NCBI RefSeq assembly: GCF_002749975.1
Contig: NZ_PEIG01000006.1
Span: 248,001-312,000 of the forward strand
Length of the DNA stretch: 64,000 nt
Reading direction: 5' to 3'
From: Gloeocapsopsis sp. IPPAS B-1203
GTDB lineage: Bacteria > Cyanobacteriota > Cyanobacteriia > Cyanobacteriales > Chroococcidiopsidaceae
Shown: in pieces, positions 1 to 8,077 of the stretch
Position numbering within the stretch: the stretch's first letter is position 1
How the letters are laid out: each line of letters opens with the position of its first letter
Position numbers and translations under genes: made by a program
Notes under the pieces: generated by a model
What the model was told of the DNA's origin: nothing
The model's input: only the letters and a program-made list of their open reading frames with translations
Databases searched by the model: none

Positions 1-2
1 AA

Positions 3-407
3 ATTCTCACCGATCTTCTCACCGAATTAAGCGAAATGGGTAGTTACAAAGCAGTAGCACAAGTGATGCAGCGTCGGATGTGGAATTTTCACAAAAATGC
101 GGATATGATGCGGGTTTGCTTTATGGAAGCGCAGTTTCATCCTGATTTACGCGATCGCATTCAAGCTGAAGTAATTAATAAAATGACTGATGTTGCTGAG
201 GCATTCTTCCAAACTGCAATGGATCGGGGAATTTACCGTAAAACGAATCCGAAAATTGTCGCCCAAGTATTTTTAGGAATGTTTGCGATCGCTGGTTTTA
301 GTCACAATACACTCATGGAACCAGATGCTTCTCCCAAAGATATGCAAGAAATGGCGGAAGGACTCGCGGATATTTTTCTTAATGGTGTGTTAGAGAGGGG
401 CGAGTAG
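3..407 (+). CDS. TetR-family regulator, C-terminal part (5' end outside window)
   Basis: The reading frame is open from the first bases, so the gene starts upstream of the window; only about 134 C-terminal residues are present. The helical ligand-binding region resembles the C-terminal domain of TetR-type repressors: a hydrophobic and Met-rich helix around MRVCFMEAQF, then a helix with FLGMFAIAGF and an acidic final helix. The N-terminal helix-turn-helix is not in the window, so the family call rests on the C-terminal half only. A 7-bp-period TTTTGAG repeat follows the stop codon. Target and ligand cannot be told. Confidence 0.6.
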   Translation: MLTDLLTELSEMGSYKAVAQVMQRRMWNFHKNADMMRVCFMEAQFHPDLRDRIQAEVINKMTDVAEAFFQTAMDRGIYRKTNPKIVAQVFLGMFAIAGFSHNTLMEPDASPKDMQEMAEGLADIFLNGVLERGE

Positions 408-509
408 AGTTTTGAATTTTGAGTTTTGAGTTAACTCGTTGATAATTTGTCATTCGTGACTCAGCGCAGGAATAAAACGAATGTATGGTATTTGGTTTTG
501 CTTTGGTTT

Positions 510-1895
510 ATGAATATTCAGGATATTGATGGGTCGCTTGCGGATGTTTTGGGCGATCGCCGTCGGCGATTGGCTGAAATTTTTGCTGCACCAGTCGTAT
601 TATGGTCAGGGCGTCGTAGTCCGCGTAATTTTGCGGCGAATACGTTTCCGTTTCGTGCTAGTAGTCATTTTCTCTACTTTGCTGGACTACCTTTAGAAAA
701 TGCGGCAATTTGTTTAGAAGCTGGGCAGTTAACTTTATTTATTGACGATCCATCTCCTAGTTATGCGTTGTGGCATGGAGAAACACTTTCAAAAGAAGAT
801 ATTGCGCAAAGTATTGGGGCTGAGGCTGTTTTTCCAATGGCAGAATTATCAGCACACTTAGCTGGAGTTGCGACAATTCCTGTGCAAGATGCGGCGACTT
901 GGACAGAACAAACGCAGTTACTTGATCGCTGGGTATTGCCAGAAAGACCGCTGGAAGGAATTGATTTAGAGTTAGCAAAAGCAATTGTTTCTCTTCGTCT
1001 TGTTCACGATGCTAGTGCATTAGCTGAGTTACGCAAAGCTGCGGCGGTGACGGTAGAGGTGCATACAGCCGGAATGGCAGCGACTCGGAGTGCTAAAACC
1101 GAAGCTGATATTCGGGCGGCAATGGAAAGTGTCATGATTGCAGAGAATATGAGTTGTGCTTATGCAAGTATTGTCACGATTCATGGGGAAGTGTTGCATA
1201 GCGACCGCTATCACAACACAGTTAAACCTGGAGACTTAATACTTGCTGATGTTGGTGCGGAGACTGCTACAGGTTGGGCATCTGATGTGACGCGGACTTG
1301 GGCAGTGGCAGGCAAATTCTCATCTACCCAAAGAGATATTTACGATATTGTTTTAGCAGCCCACGATGCTTGTATTGCCAAAGTCCATCCAGGTGTTGAG
1401 TATCGCGATCTTCACTTTCTAGCAGCAACGACGATTGCTGAAGGGTTAGTGAATTTGGGCATTTTGCAGGGTAATGCAGAAGATTTGGTAGAAAAAGATG
1501 TTCATGCATTATTTTTCCCGCATGGTGTCGGTCATTTACTCGGTTTGGATGTTCATGATATGGAAGATTTGGGAGATTTGGCAGGATACGAACCAGGAAG
1601 AACAAGAAGCGATCGCTTTGGTTTAGGGTATCTGCGTTTGGATCGTCCTTTACACCCTGGAATGCTGGTAACAATTGAACCTGGCTTTTATCAAGTTCCC
1701 GCAATTTTAAATAACTCCGAAGTCCGCACTGCATATCAAGATGCAGTTAATTGGGAACGCTTGGCGCAGTTTGCAGATGTACGCGGAATTCGGATTGAAG
1801 ATGATGTATTGGTTATGGACACAGGAAGCGAGGTATTAACCGCAGATTTGCCCACTAAAGCCGAAGATATTGAACAATTAAGTAGGTTGACATAA
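510..1895 (+). CDS. M24-family Xaa-Pro aminopeptidase
   Basis: Cytosolic metallopeptidase that removes N-terminal residues preceding proline (aminopeptidase P type). An N-terminal creatinase/AMP-N domain (about residues 5-140) precedes the pita-bread catalytic domain. The dinuclear metal ligands are visible in order: Asp in LADVGAE, Asp in ASDVTRTW, His in HGVGHLLGLDVHD, Glu in TIEPGFY and Glu in RIEDDVLV. The open frame extends up to a TTG at 447, but the extra 21 residues are not family-like and run into the repeat region, so I use the ATG at 510 (461 aa). It is monocistronic; the next gene is convergent. Confidence 0.88.
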   Translation: MNIQDIDGSLADVLGDRRRRLAEIFAAPVVLWSGRRSPRNFAANTFPFRASSHFLYFAGLPLENAAICLEAGQLTLFIDDPSPSYALWHGETLSKEDIAQSIGAEAVFPMAELSAHLAGVATIPVQDAATWTEQTQLLDRWVLPERPLEGIDLELAKAIVSLRLVHDASALAELRKAAAVTVEVHTAGMAATRSAKTEADIRAAMESVMIAENMSCAYASIVTIHGEVLHSDRYHNTVKPGDLILADVGAETATGWASDVTRTWAVAGKFSSTQRDIYDIVLAAHDACIAKVHPGVEYRDLHFLAATTIAEGLVNLGILQGNAEDLVEKDVHALFFPHGVGHLLGLDVHDMEDLGDLAGYEPGRTRSDRFGLGYLRLDRPLHPGMLVTIEPGFYQVPAILNNSEVRTAYQDAVNWERLAQFADVRGIRIEDDVLVMDTGSEVLTADLPTKAEDIEQLSRLT

Positions 1896-1917
1896 TTAAA
1901 CATCACATTTTTTGAAG

Positions 1918-2016
1918 TTGGGTAATGGGTAATAGGTAATTGCTAATCGGTAATGGGTAATGGGTAATTCTTAATAAGTATTTTTCCAATTACCAGTTAC
2001 CAATGACCAATTACCA
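1918..2016. repeat. Heptanucleotide tandem repeats in inverted orientation
   Basis: About five copies of a 7-bp unit like GGGTAAT are followed, after a short AT spacer, by copies of its complement (ATTACCA / CCAATTA). The two blocks can pair into a long imperfect hairpin between the convergent peptidase and SDR genes, where it could act as a bidirectional terminator. It belongs to the same class of period-7 repeats found in many other spacers of this window. Confidence 0.6.
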
Positions 2017-2029
2017 GCCTTGATTAAGT

Positions 2030-2734
2030 TTAATAAGAAATCTCTTGGCGATCGCGGAAAAACTTGCCACTAAGATCGGGTGATGCTTCGGTTGCTAACC
2101 AAATTGCGGTATCTGCACCTTGTTCAGGCGATCGCGGTGCATTTTCACCACCCATATCAGTTTTTACCCAACCAGGGCACATCGCATAAAATGCAATTCC
2201 TTGCGATTGTAATGCTTCTGCAAGCATAATTGTTGCCCCATTGAGTGCAAGTTTGGATAAGCAATAGCTAGGGACATCTGCGGATAAACCACCAAGTTCA
2301 CCGTAGCCACTCGAAACATTAATCACGCGGGCTAACTTTGCTTTTTGCAAGAGTGGTAAAAAAGCTTGCGTTACGTGAATTGGTCCAAACGTATTAGTAC
2401 TCATTGCCTGTTGCAGTATACTACGCGAGACATTGAGAATATTCACACCTTGATCGGGATACACACCTGCATTATTAACAAGAACATCCAAACCATCTTG
2501 ACTTAATTGCTCTGCTGCACGGTGAATACTATTATCATCAGTGACATCAAGTTCCACAGCACGCACAGAGGCATTTGCTGGTAACTTTTGAATTGCTGCT
2601 TTAGCTTTATCAAGAGAACGTGCTGCGATAATCACCTCAAATCCTGCTTGCAGTAATCCTTGACAAATTGCAAATCCAATGCCTTTATTACCTCCAGTAA
2701 CAAGTGCCCGTTTTCCTTGAATTTGTGAATTCAT
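2030..2734 (-). CDS. SDR-family NAD(P)-dependent oxidoreductase
   Basis: Classical short-chain dehydrogenase/reductase of 234 aa with a Rossmann fold. The cofactor motif TGGNKGIG lies near residue 15, the NNAG motif near residue 88, the catalytic Ser in NVSSGYG and the YCLSK (YxxxK) catalytic pair near residues 157-161. The arrangement resembles carbonyl-reductase-like SDRs acting on small carbonyl compounds. The start is an ATG within ATTCATAG on the complementary strand. It stands alone, convergent with the upstream peptidase gene. The substrate cannot be inferred. Confidence 0.85.
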   Translation of the reverse strand: MNSQIQGKRALVTGGNKGIGFAICQGLLQAGFEVIIAARSLDKAKAAIQKLPANASVRAVELDVTDDNSIHRAAEQLSQDGLDVLVNNAGVYPDQGVNILNVSRSILQQAMSTNTFGPIHVTQAFLPLLQKAKLARVINVSSGYGELGGLSADVPSYCLSKLALNGATIMLAEALQSQGIAFYAMCPGWVKTDMGGENAPRSPEQGADTAIWLATEASPDLSGKFFRDRQEISY

Positions 2735-2912
2735 AGCGATGGTAATCTAATGCCTCTTAGTACATCAATGCATTTTGCTGTTTTTTGTTTGCATAAACTT
2801 CATACTCAAGGAGTAAGTTTTCATTGTATGTACAATTGCACAATTGTATATTGATACCAGCTTTGAATTTTACTAAAGTTTTATTATATCTCCTGTATAA
2901 ATTAGCTCTTGC

Positions 2913-2936
2913 CCTCCAACTTTAAAAAGTTGGAGG
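2913..2936. repeat. Perfect 11-bp inverted repeat (hairpin) at the edge of a toxin remnant
   Basis: Arms CCTCCAACTTT and AAAGTTGGAGG are separated by only two A residues, giving a very stable hairpin. It sits directly upstream of a truncated HigB coding remnant, exactly where the toxin's N-terminal half is missing. It could be the end of a mobile element or a transcription terminator; the T-run that follows is 8 or more bases away, which is poor for a terminator. Confidence 0.55.
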
Positions 2937-2937
2937 A

Positions 2938-3081
2938 TTGATTGTTTTTAATATTGGTGGTAACAAGTATCGATTAATTACTTTTATTGACTACACATAC
3001 CAAAAAGTGTTTATTCGCTATATTCTTACTCACTCTGAGTATGATAAAGATGATTGGAAAAAAGATAACTGGTATAGGTAG
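2938..3081 (+). pseudogene. HigB-type mRNA interferase toxin, C-terminal remnant
   Basis: An open stretch encodes VFNIGGNKYRLITFIDYT and continues through RYILTHSEYDKDDWKK to a TAG stop. This matches the conserved C-terminal half of the small HigB toxin family (type II toxin-antitoxin, ribosome-dependent mRNA cleavage), where the core is FNIGGNKYRL...HxxYDK. The first half of the toxin (about 55 residues) is absent: upstream sequence runs straight into a perfect hairpin. No HigA antitoxin with a helix-turn-helix follows. It is therefore a decayed or truncated locus, not a working module. No start codon is apparent. Confidence 0.65.
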
Positions 3082-3296
3082 AGTGTTAGAGCCTGTTTGT
3101 AAATGATGATGAAATAAGCAAAGAAGACTTCGCTTTCTTTACATTTCTTTAGAGGCTGCCTCTTATGTCATTGATATTGTTAAATCAAGATTAAGTAAGT
3201 TGATGAAAGTGCGTTAAAAGTTTTGAATTGAAGAATATTTTTTAACTCAACACTCTTAATGAGTAACTCTCTATTACCCATTACCTATACCAACAT

Positions 3297-4469
3297 ATGA
3301 ACCAAAATCTCAACAAGATTCCCCGCAATGTTTGGATCTTAGGTTTTGGTAGTTTGCTCACAGATATTAGTTCGGAAATGATTCATTCGCTGTTACCTTT
3401 ATTTTTAGTTTCGGTATTAGGGGCGAGTGTATTTACTGTTGGCATTATTGAAGGAATCGCCGAAGCAACAGCGTCGATTTTGAAAGTTTTTTCAGGTACT
3501 TTAAGTGATTATCTCGGACACCGCAAGCAATTAGTTATACTTGGCTATGGATTGTCAACCGTTGTGAAGCCACTGTTTGCTTTAACGACAAGCCCAACTG
3601 GAGTATTAATAGCACGATTTGGCGATCGCTTTGGTAAAGGTATTCGCGTTGCGCCTCGCAATGCTTTAGTTGCTGATTCGACAAAACCAGAAAACCGTGG
3701 GGCTGCTTATGGATTACGTCAATCGCTTGATACAATTGGTGCGTTTGTAGGACCAATCATCGCCTTTGCTTTGATGGCAGCTTCTGGACAAAACTTCCGC
3801 CTTGTCTTTTGGTTAGCACTGATTCCAGGTATTCTTGCGGTAATTGTGTTAGCGGCAGGTTTGCGGGAAACTAGAGTTAATACTAATAGTCAAAATCGGA
3901 TTTCTTGGGGTTGGCATTTTAATAGTTTAAGTCGTGAATATTGGATACTTGTTGTCGTAGCATTAGTGTTCAATTTAGGTAACTCTAGCAACGCTTTTTT
4001 ACTGTTACGCGCATCGCAAAAGGGAATTGCTGCACCACTCGTACCATTGACAGTAGTTGTGATGAATGTTGCTTATTCGCTGAGTGCGTATCCAGTAGGG
4101 CGACTTTCGGATCGGCTAGGCAGGTTTAAACTATTAGTTAGTGGATTTGTGTTGTATGCCTTGGTGTACCTTGGTTTTGCGTTTGCACAAGCGCCTTGGC
4201 ACATCTGGGGATTGTTTGCGTTGTATGGTTTATATTTGGGCATGACTCAGGGTGTATTGTTGGCGCTGATATCGGATAAAGTACCATCGCAGCTACGTGG
4301 AACAGCGTTTGGATTTCTGAATTTGGTTGTGGGATTAGCGTTATTACCTGCAAATTTGTTAGCAGGTTGGCTATGGCAATTTGGCGGTTCGGGAGTAACT
4401 TTTATCGCGGGTAGCTTGTTTGCAATTTTGGCAACGGTGTTGTTGGTGGTGTACAGGAGTAGATATTAA
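3297..4469 (+). CDS. MFS transporter (12 membrane segments)
   Basis: A 390-aa integral membrane protein with two six-helix halves. The first cytoplasmic loop carries the MFS signature form SDYLGHRKQLV and the second half the equivalent GRLSDRLGRFK. A conserved stretch, DRFGKGIRVAPRNALVAD, is typical of a bacterial MFS subgroup of unknown cargo. It lies alone after a 560-bp spacer with a short-repeat tail (TTACCCATTACCTATACC) just before the start. It probably exports or imports a small solute; the sequence does not say which. Confidence 0.82.
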   Translation: MNQNLNKIPRNVWILGFGSLLTDISSEMIHSLLPLFLVSVLGASVFTVGIIEGIAEATASILKVFSGTLSDYLGHRKQLVILGYGLSTVVKPLFALTTSPTGVLIARFGDRFGKGIRVAPRNALVADSTKPENRGAAYGLRQSLDTIGAFVGPIIAFALMAASGQNFRLVFWLALIPGILAVIVLAAGLRETRVNTNSQNRISWGWHFNSLSREYWILVVVALVFNLGNSSNAFLLLRASQKGIAAPLVPLTVVVMNVAYSLSAYPVGRLSDRLGRFKLLVSGFVLYALVYLGFAFAQAPWHIWGLFALYGLYLGMTQGVLLALISDKVPSQLRGTAFGFLNLVVGLALLPANLLAGWLWQFGGSGVTFIAGSLFAILATVLLVVYRSRY

Positions 4470-4784
4470 TAGATATTGGTTTATTGAACTTTTACATAAA
4501 TTTCCGCTTTGCCCAATCAAATCAGAGGCAGAGCGACAAGTCGTTCGAGAAGTAACAGAATCTATCGTATCTGAAATACTTAGTGAAAAATGTAGCTTTA
4601 CGGTAGAGTATATTGAAAAATTATATCATCTCCGGTTAAATAACCAGAATATCGGTATCGTTACGCTGTTATTAGTGGTTAGTTACTAGTCACTAGTCAG
4701 TTTACTCACCATTTTTGTTATCACTAATCAACCGGATTTGATATTAGCTGATTTCTTTCACATTTCTCCCGCTGTCTTCTTTCC

Positions 4785-5774
4785 TCAATCATCAACAATA
4801 GCACCACATTCTAGCAAGTAACGTTTCATCTCGGTAGAAAGTCCTTTGACATTGTGCATTTGAGTATTCTCTACTTGCACGTCATTGAGTTCCACACGAG
4901 TTAAGTCTGCGTTGCTGAAGTCTGCATGACTCAAATCTGCACCACTCAAATCAGCTTGTTGTAACAAAGCCCCATTGAGATTAGCACTACGCAGGTTAGC
5001 ATTTTGCAAATATGCACTGCATAGGTTGGCGTGACTTAGAATTGCCCCACTGAGGTTAGCACGAGGCATTAAACAGCGTAAATGAGCATTTTGCAAATCT
5101 GCATCTTGCAAGTTAGCATCGCGGAGATTGGCATTACTGAGATTAGCACTTACTAAACAAGCATTTTGTAAACTAGCACGACTTAAGTCAGCAAGTTTGA
5201 GATCGGCATCATTCAAAATTGCGTGTGCTAAATTAGCAGAATTGAGATTAGCATAACTCAGATTGCAACTACTCAACTTAGCACCTTGTAAATTTGCCGT
5301 TTTGAGATTTGTATTGCTAAGATTAGCACCACTTAGGTTTGCTCCTGCAAAGTCCTCAACTGGGTTCAAACCAAGCATTTTTGTAACTTTTGTAAAGTCA
5401 TCAGCGGTAGAGGAAGTTAATATTTCTAGTGCTAAAGTTAACTGTTGCTGATGGTACTCACTTGCTTTTGTGGCATCATCTAGGGCTAAGTAAGCATTTC
5501 TCAAATTTAACAGTGCATTAACTTGACCTTTACGATCGCCTATACGCTGCGCTATTGTTAAATGTTTTTCAAAACAAGCGATCGCTTCTGGTAGATTTCC
5601 CAAAGCTTGATATGCTGCACCCAAGTTTCCTAATGCTGCACCTTCGCGTTGCCAGTCTCGATCTGTGTGATATAAATTGGATGCTTGTTGCCAAGATTGT
5701 AATGCTTCCTCAAACTCGTTTGTTTGGTAGTGGATGATTCCTTGTTTGAGTAATTGATTGGCAGCATTAGTCAT
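4785..5774 (-). CDS. TPR and pentapeptide-repeat protein
   Basis: 329 aa. Residues 1-125 form three to four tetratricopeptide repeats (for example GNLGAAYQALGNLPEAIACFEKH written as repeat units of 34), followed from about 140 to 305 by an almost uninterrupted pentapeptide array of the A(N/D)LxN type that should fold as a right-handed quadrilateral beta-helix. Such fusions are common in cyanobacteria and act as protein-protein scaffolds; no enzymatic residues are visible. It starts 17 bp after the C26 hydrolase gene and is probably the last gene of the GS-like/hydrolase operon, which ties it to the amine regulon by position only. Confidence 0.85.
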   Translation of the reverse strand: MTNAANQLLKQGIIHYQTNEFEEALQSWQQASNLYHTDRDWQREGAALGNLGAAYQALGNLPEAIACFEKHLTIAQRIGDRKGQVNALLNLRNAYLALDDATKASEYHQQQLTLALEILTSSTADDFTKVTKMLGLNPVEDFAGANLSGANLSNTNLKTANLQGAKLSSCNLSYANLNSANLAHAILNDADLKLADLSRASLQNACLVSANLSNANLRDANLQDADLQNAHLRCLMPRANLSGAILSHANLCSAYLQNANLRSANLNGALLQQADLSGADLSHADFSNADLTRVELNDVQVENTQMHNVKGLSTEMKRYLLECGAIVDD

Positions 5775-5791
5775 AGGTTAGGAGTTTGTTG

Positions 5792-6523
5792 TTAATATTC
5801 GCAGTTAGCCATTGCTACTTGACGTGTTGCGGCAATGAAGGCTTGAAAAATCCGATGTTGTAAAGGATCGATACTACTTGAAAGTTCAGGATGCCATTGC
5901 AATGCGATCGCCCAAGGGTGATATTTATGTTCGAGGGCTTCAATCACCCCATCCGCCGCCCATCCGGTAACACGCCATTCTGAAGATACATTGCGCACAG
6001 CTTGATGATGCCAAGAAACAACATCAACTGTGGTTATACCAATGATTTCTTGGGCGAGACGACTATCGGGAATAAGATCTACTGAATGTTGAATTGATAA
6101 TAATTCTTCAGCACGATGCGTCACAACTTTACCATATTCATCAGGAAGATGCGGAATCAATGTTCCTCCGGTTGCCACTGCAAGCAATTCTAAGCCGCGA
6201 CAAATACCGAGTATAGGAATATCAGAGGTTAAAGCAGCTTGCGCCAAAGCAATTTCAGCGCGATCGCGTTCAGAATCAACGTTATAAATTGTCGGATGCA
6301 TGATACCGTTATAAATTGCGGGATCAATATCTCCGCCACCGGAGAAGATCAAACCATCAATTCTTTGCAAGATAATATCACTTGCTGCGGGTTCACTTGG
6401 GGGAATCAATACTGCTACGCCACCAGCGGCTTTAACGGCTGCTGCATACGAACTAGGTAAGCAATAATTACTTGTTTGAGCGTGACCAGAGGTGGTAATT
6501 CCAATAATCGGAGGCTGTATCAT
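5792..6523 (-). CDS. Gamma-glutamyl-gamma-aminobutyrate hydrolase family (peptidase C26, PuuD-like)
   Basis: Class I glutamine-amidotransferase-fold hydrolase, 243 aa. The nucleophile elbow GICRG (Cys near residue 111) and the C-terminal QWHPE supply the Cys-His-Glu triad. PuuD-type enzymes cleave gamma-glutamyl amides made by a GS-like gamma-glutamyl ligase, as in putrescine breakdown. The gene lies 9 bp after a type III GS-like gene, so ligase and hydrolase are probably co-expressed. That pairing fits a gamma-glutamylation route in which an amine is first coupled to glutamate and the gamma-glutamyl bond later hydrolysed. The actual substrate is unknown. Confidence 0.85.
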   Translation of the reverse strand: MIQPPIIGITTSGHAQTSNYCLPSSYAAAVKAAGGVAVLIPPSEPAASDIILQRIDGLIFSGGGDIDPAIYNGIMHPTIYNVDSERDRAEIALAQAALTSDIPILGICRGLELLAVATGGTLIPHLPDEYGKVVTHRAEELLSIQHSVDLIPDSRLAQEIIGITTVDVVSWHHQAVRNVSSEWRVTGWAADGVIEALEHKYHPWAIALQWHPELSSSIDPLQHRIFQAFIAATRQVAMANCEY

Positions 6524-6532
6524 TTCCCAAGT

Positions 6533-7858
6533 TTAACAGTTAACATACTGCTCAACTTCCCAAGTTGTCACTTGTGCGTTGTAACTATTCCACTCTTGAT
6601 ATTTGAAATCAAGGAAGGTTTTGGCAGCTTGTTCTCCTAAAGTTTGCATCAGTAAGGAATCTTTTTCTAAGCATTGCAGTGCTTCAAGTAAGCTTGTTGG
6701 CAGAGTTTGCAAGTCTGAAAATTCTAAACCCCGCACAAACATATTTTCATCCAAGCGTTTCCCTATTGCAAGATGTTTTGCCATGCCTTCCATTCCTGCT
6801 GCTAAGATGCCTGCTAAAGCAAGATAAAGATTTGCTGCACCGTCAACAAGACGACACTCAAAGCGCCCACCTTCAGGAATGCGGATCATGTGCGTGCGGT
6901 TGTTTCCACCATAGGAGATATAGCGAGGACTCCAGGTACTACCTGATGTCGTTGTTGTCGCACCAATACGGCGATATGAGTTAATTGTTGGGCTACATAG
7001 TGCCGCTAATCCTCGACCGTGTGATAGAACACCAGCGAGAAATTCATATGCTATGCCTGATAGTCCCATTTCTTCAGTAGCGTCGGCAAAGATATTTTGA
7101 CCATCATTCCACAAACTCATATGAATATGTGCCCCGTTTCCAGTTAATTGGCTGAAGGGTTTGGGCATGAATGTGGCAGTTAAACCACGTTGTTCTGCTA
7201 ATGTTTTGACCATGTACTTAAAAAAGACATGGCGATCGCACGTCGTCAATGCATCAGTATACGTCCAATTAATTTCAAATTGACCATTGGCATCTTCATG
7301 ATCGCATTGATACGGTTCCCAGCCTAACTCCTCCATATATCCCACGAGTGTGGAGATTAATTCAAATTGTCGCATCAAGTTCAACTGATCGTAGCAAGGG
7401 CGTGCGGCAGTATCTTGAGTATCCGCGATTTGATAACCTTGTTCGCTCTTTTTGAGTAAGAAAAATTCAGCTTCAACTCCGGTTTTGTAGCTGTAACCCA
7501 AATTTTCGCACTGTTGCAATACTTGTTTAAAAATGACTCGCGGCGATGCAGCAAATGGTTCGCCATCTAAATATACATCACTCGCTAACCAACCAACATT
7601 TGGTTGCCACGGTAGTACAATCAACGAACTTGGATCGGGTACAGCAGCAATATCATGGGCATCAGGTCCTAAACCTAGATTACTGGCAAACGGCGCAAAG
7701 CAAGCTCCATCATTTTCTACTGCCGTAATTTTCGCAGCGGGAACGAGCTTAGCACGAGTTCCTCCCAACAAGTCAGTATAAGATACAAGAAAAAAATCGA
7801 GGTGCAGTTCTTTGGCTAACTCGGCTAGGGCTTTTCCTCGGGTCAAGGTTGTCGTCAC
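6533..7858 (-). CDS. glnT: Type III glutamine synthetase-like ligase (GlnT / gamma-glutamylmethylamide synthetase-like)
   Basis: About 441 aa, the size of the GlnT/GMAS group rather than housekeeping GlnA. GS landmarks are present: EAEFFLL (metal Glu), QCDHEDANGQFEIN, NGAHIHMSLW (ATP/Glu His loop) and RIPEGGRFECRL. GMAS enzymes join glutamate and methylamine using ATP. The frame stays open to a TTG at 7897, but a palindromic operator would then touch that start. I prefer GTG at 7858, preceded by GGGAG at 8 nt, because this leader aligns almost base for base with that of the second GS gene at 13089. First gene of a GS/C26 hydrolase/pentapeptide operon. Ammonia or another amine could be the real substrate. 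Confidence 0.85.
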   Translation of the reverse strand: MTTTLTRGKALAELAKELHLDFFLVSYTDLLGGTRAKLVPAAKITAVENDGACFAPFASNLGLGPDAHDIAAVPDPSSLIVLPWQPNVGWLASDVYLDGEPFAASPRVIFKQVLQQCENLGYSYKTGVEAEFFLLKKSEQGYQIADTQDTAARPCYDQLNLMRQFELISTLVGYMEELGWEPYQCDHEDANGQFEINWTYTDALTTCDRHVFFKYMVKTLAEQRGLTATFMPKPFSQLTGNGAHIHMSLWNDGQNIFADATEEMGLSGIAYEFLAGVLSHGRGLAALCSPTINSYRRIGATTTTSGSTWSPRYISYGGNNRTHMIRIPEGGRFECRLVDGAANLYLALAGILAAGMEGMAKHLAIGKRLDENMFVRGLEFSDLQTLPTSLLEALQCLEKDSLLMQTLGEQAAKTFLDFKYQEWNSYNAQVTTWEVEQYVNC

Positions 7859-7898
7859 TGCCGTTACTCCCAATTGCTCTGTCTCCGAGTAAACCAAA

Positions 7899-7912
7899 CT
7901 TGTTATAACAGA
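7899..7912. promoter_or_regulatory. Palindromic operator, copy 1 (GntR/HutC type)
   Basis: CTTGTTATAACAGA matches the palindrome CTTGTTATAACAAG at 12 of 14 positions, with the left 12 bases intact. It lies 41 bp upstream of the preferred GTG of the type III GS gene. Inferred target of the HutC-type regulator encoded at 32335-33114, since HutC-family sites have the same CTTGT...ACAAG form. Confidence 0.65.
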
Positions 7913-7915
7913 TTT

Positions 7916-7929
7916 GTAGCTGTTGATAC
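7916..7929. promoter_or_regulatory. NtcA-type box next to operator copy 1
   Basis: GTAGCTGTTGATAC is a perfect GTA-N8-TAC, the consensus of the cyanobacterial nitrogen regulator NtcA. It is 3 bp upstream of the palindromic operator, the same geometry as at the second GS gene. Such a box is expected every few kilobases by chance, so the support comes from the repeated pairing with the operator. Confidence 0.5.
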
Positions 7930-8039
7930 TGTCTCAGTTTAAGGTCTTAGTGGCTAGAAGCAGAGGTGCAGGATAAATTTTACTTTTGGTGAAATGATTT
8001 AGCGATCGCATTCCAGTGATTCAAACAACAAGCTATTCT

Positions 8040-8077
8040 CACCCAATTACCAATTACCAATTACCCATTACCAATTA
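8040..8077. repeat. CCAATTA heptamer tandem repeat
   Basis: Five near-identical 7-bp units (CCAATTA / CCCATTA) run up to the 3' end of the dioxygenase-like gene. Same period and class as the other short tandem repeats in this window. Confidence 0.6.

Noticed and set aside
757-1734. Long minus-strand frames inside the M24 peptidase gene
   Set aside because: They are shadows of the peptidase coding frame with implausible composition.
4470-4689. Open frame continuing after the MFS stop in another frame (WFIELLHKFPLCPIKSEAER and following)
   Set aside because: It has no start codon of its own beyond the MFS gene, no ribosome site and no family I recognise. It might be a remnant of a lost gene but cannot be supported.
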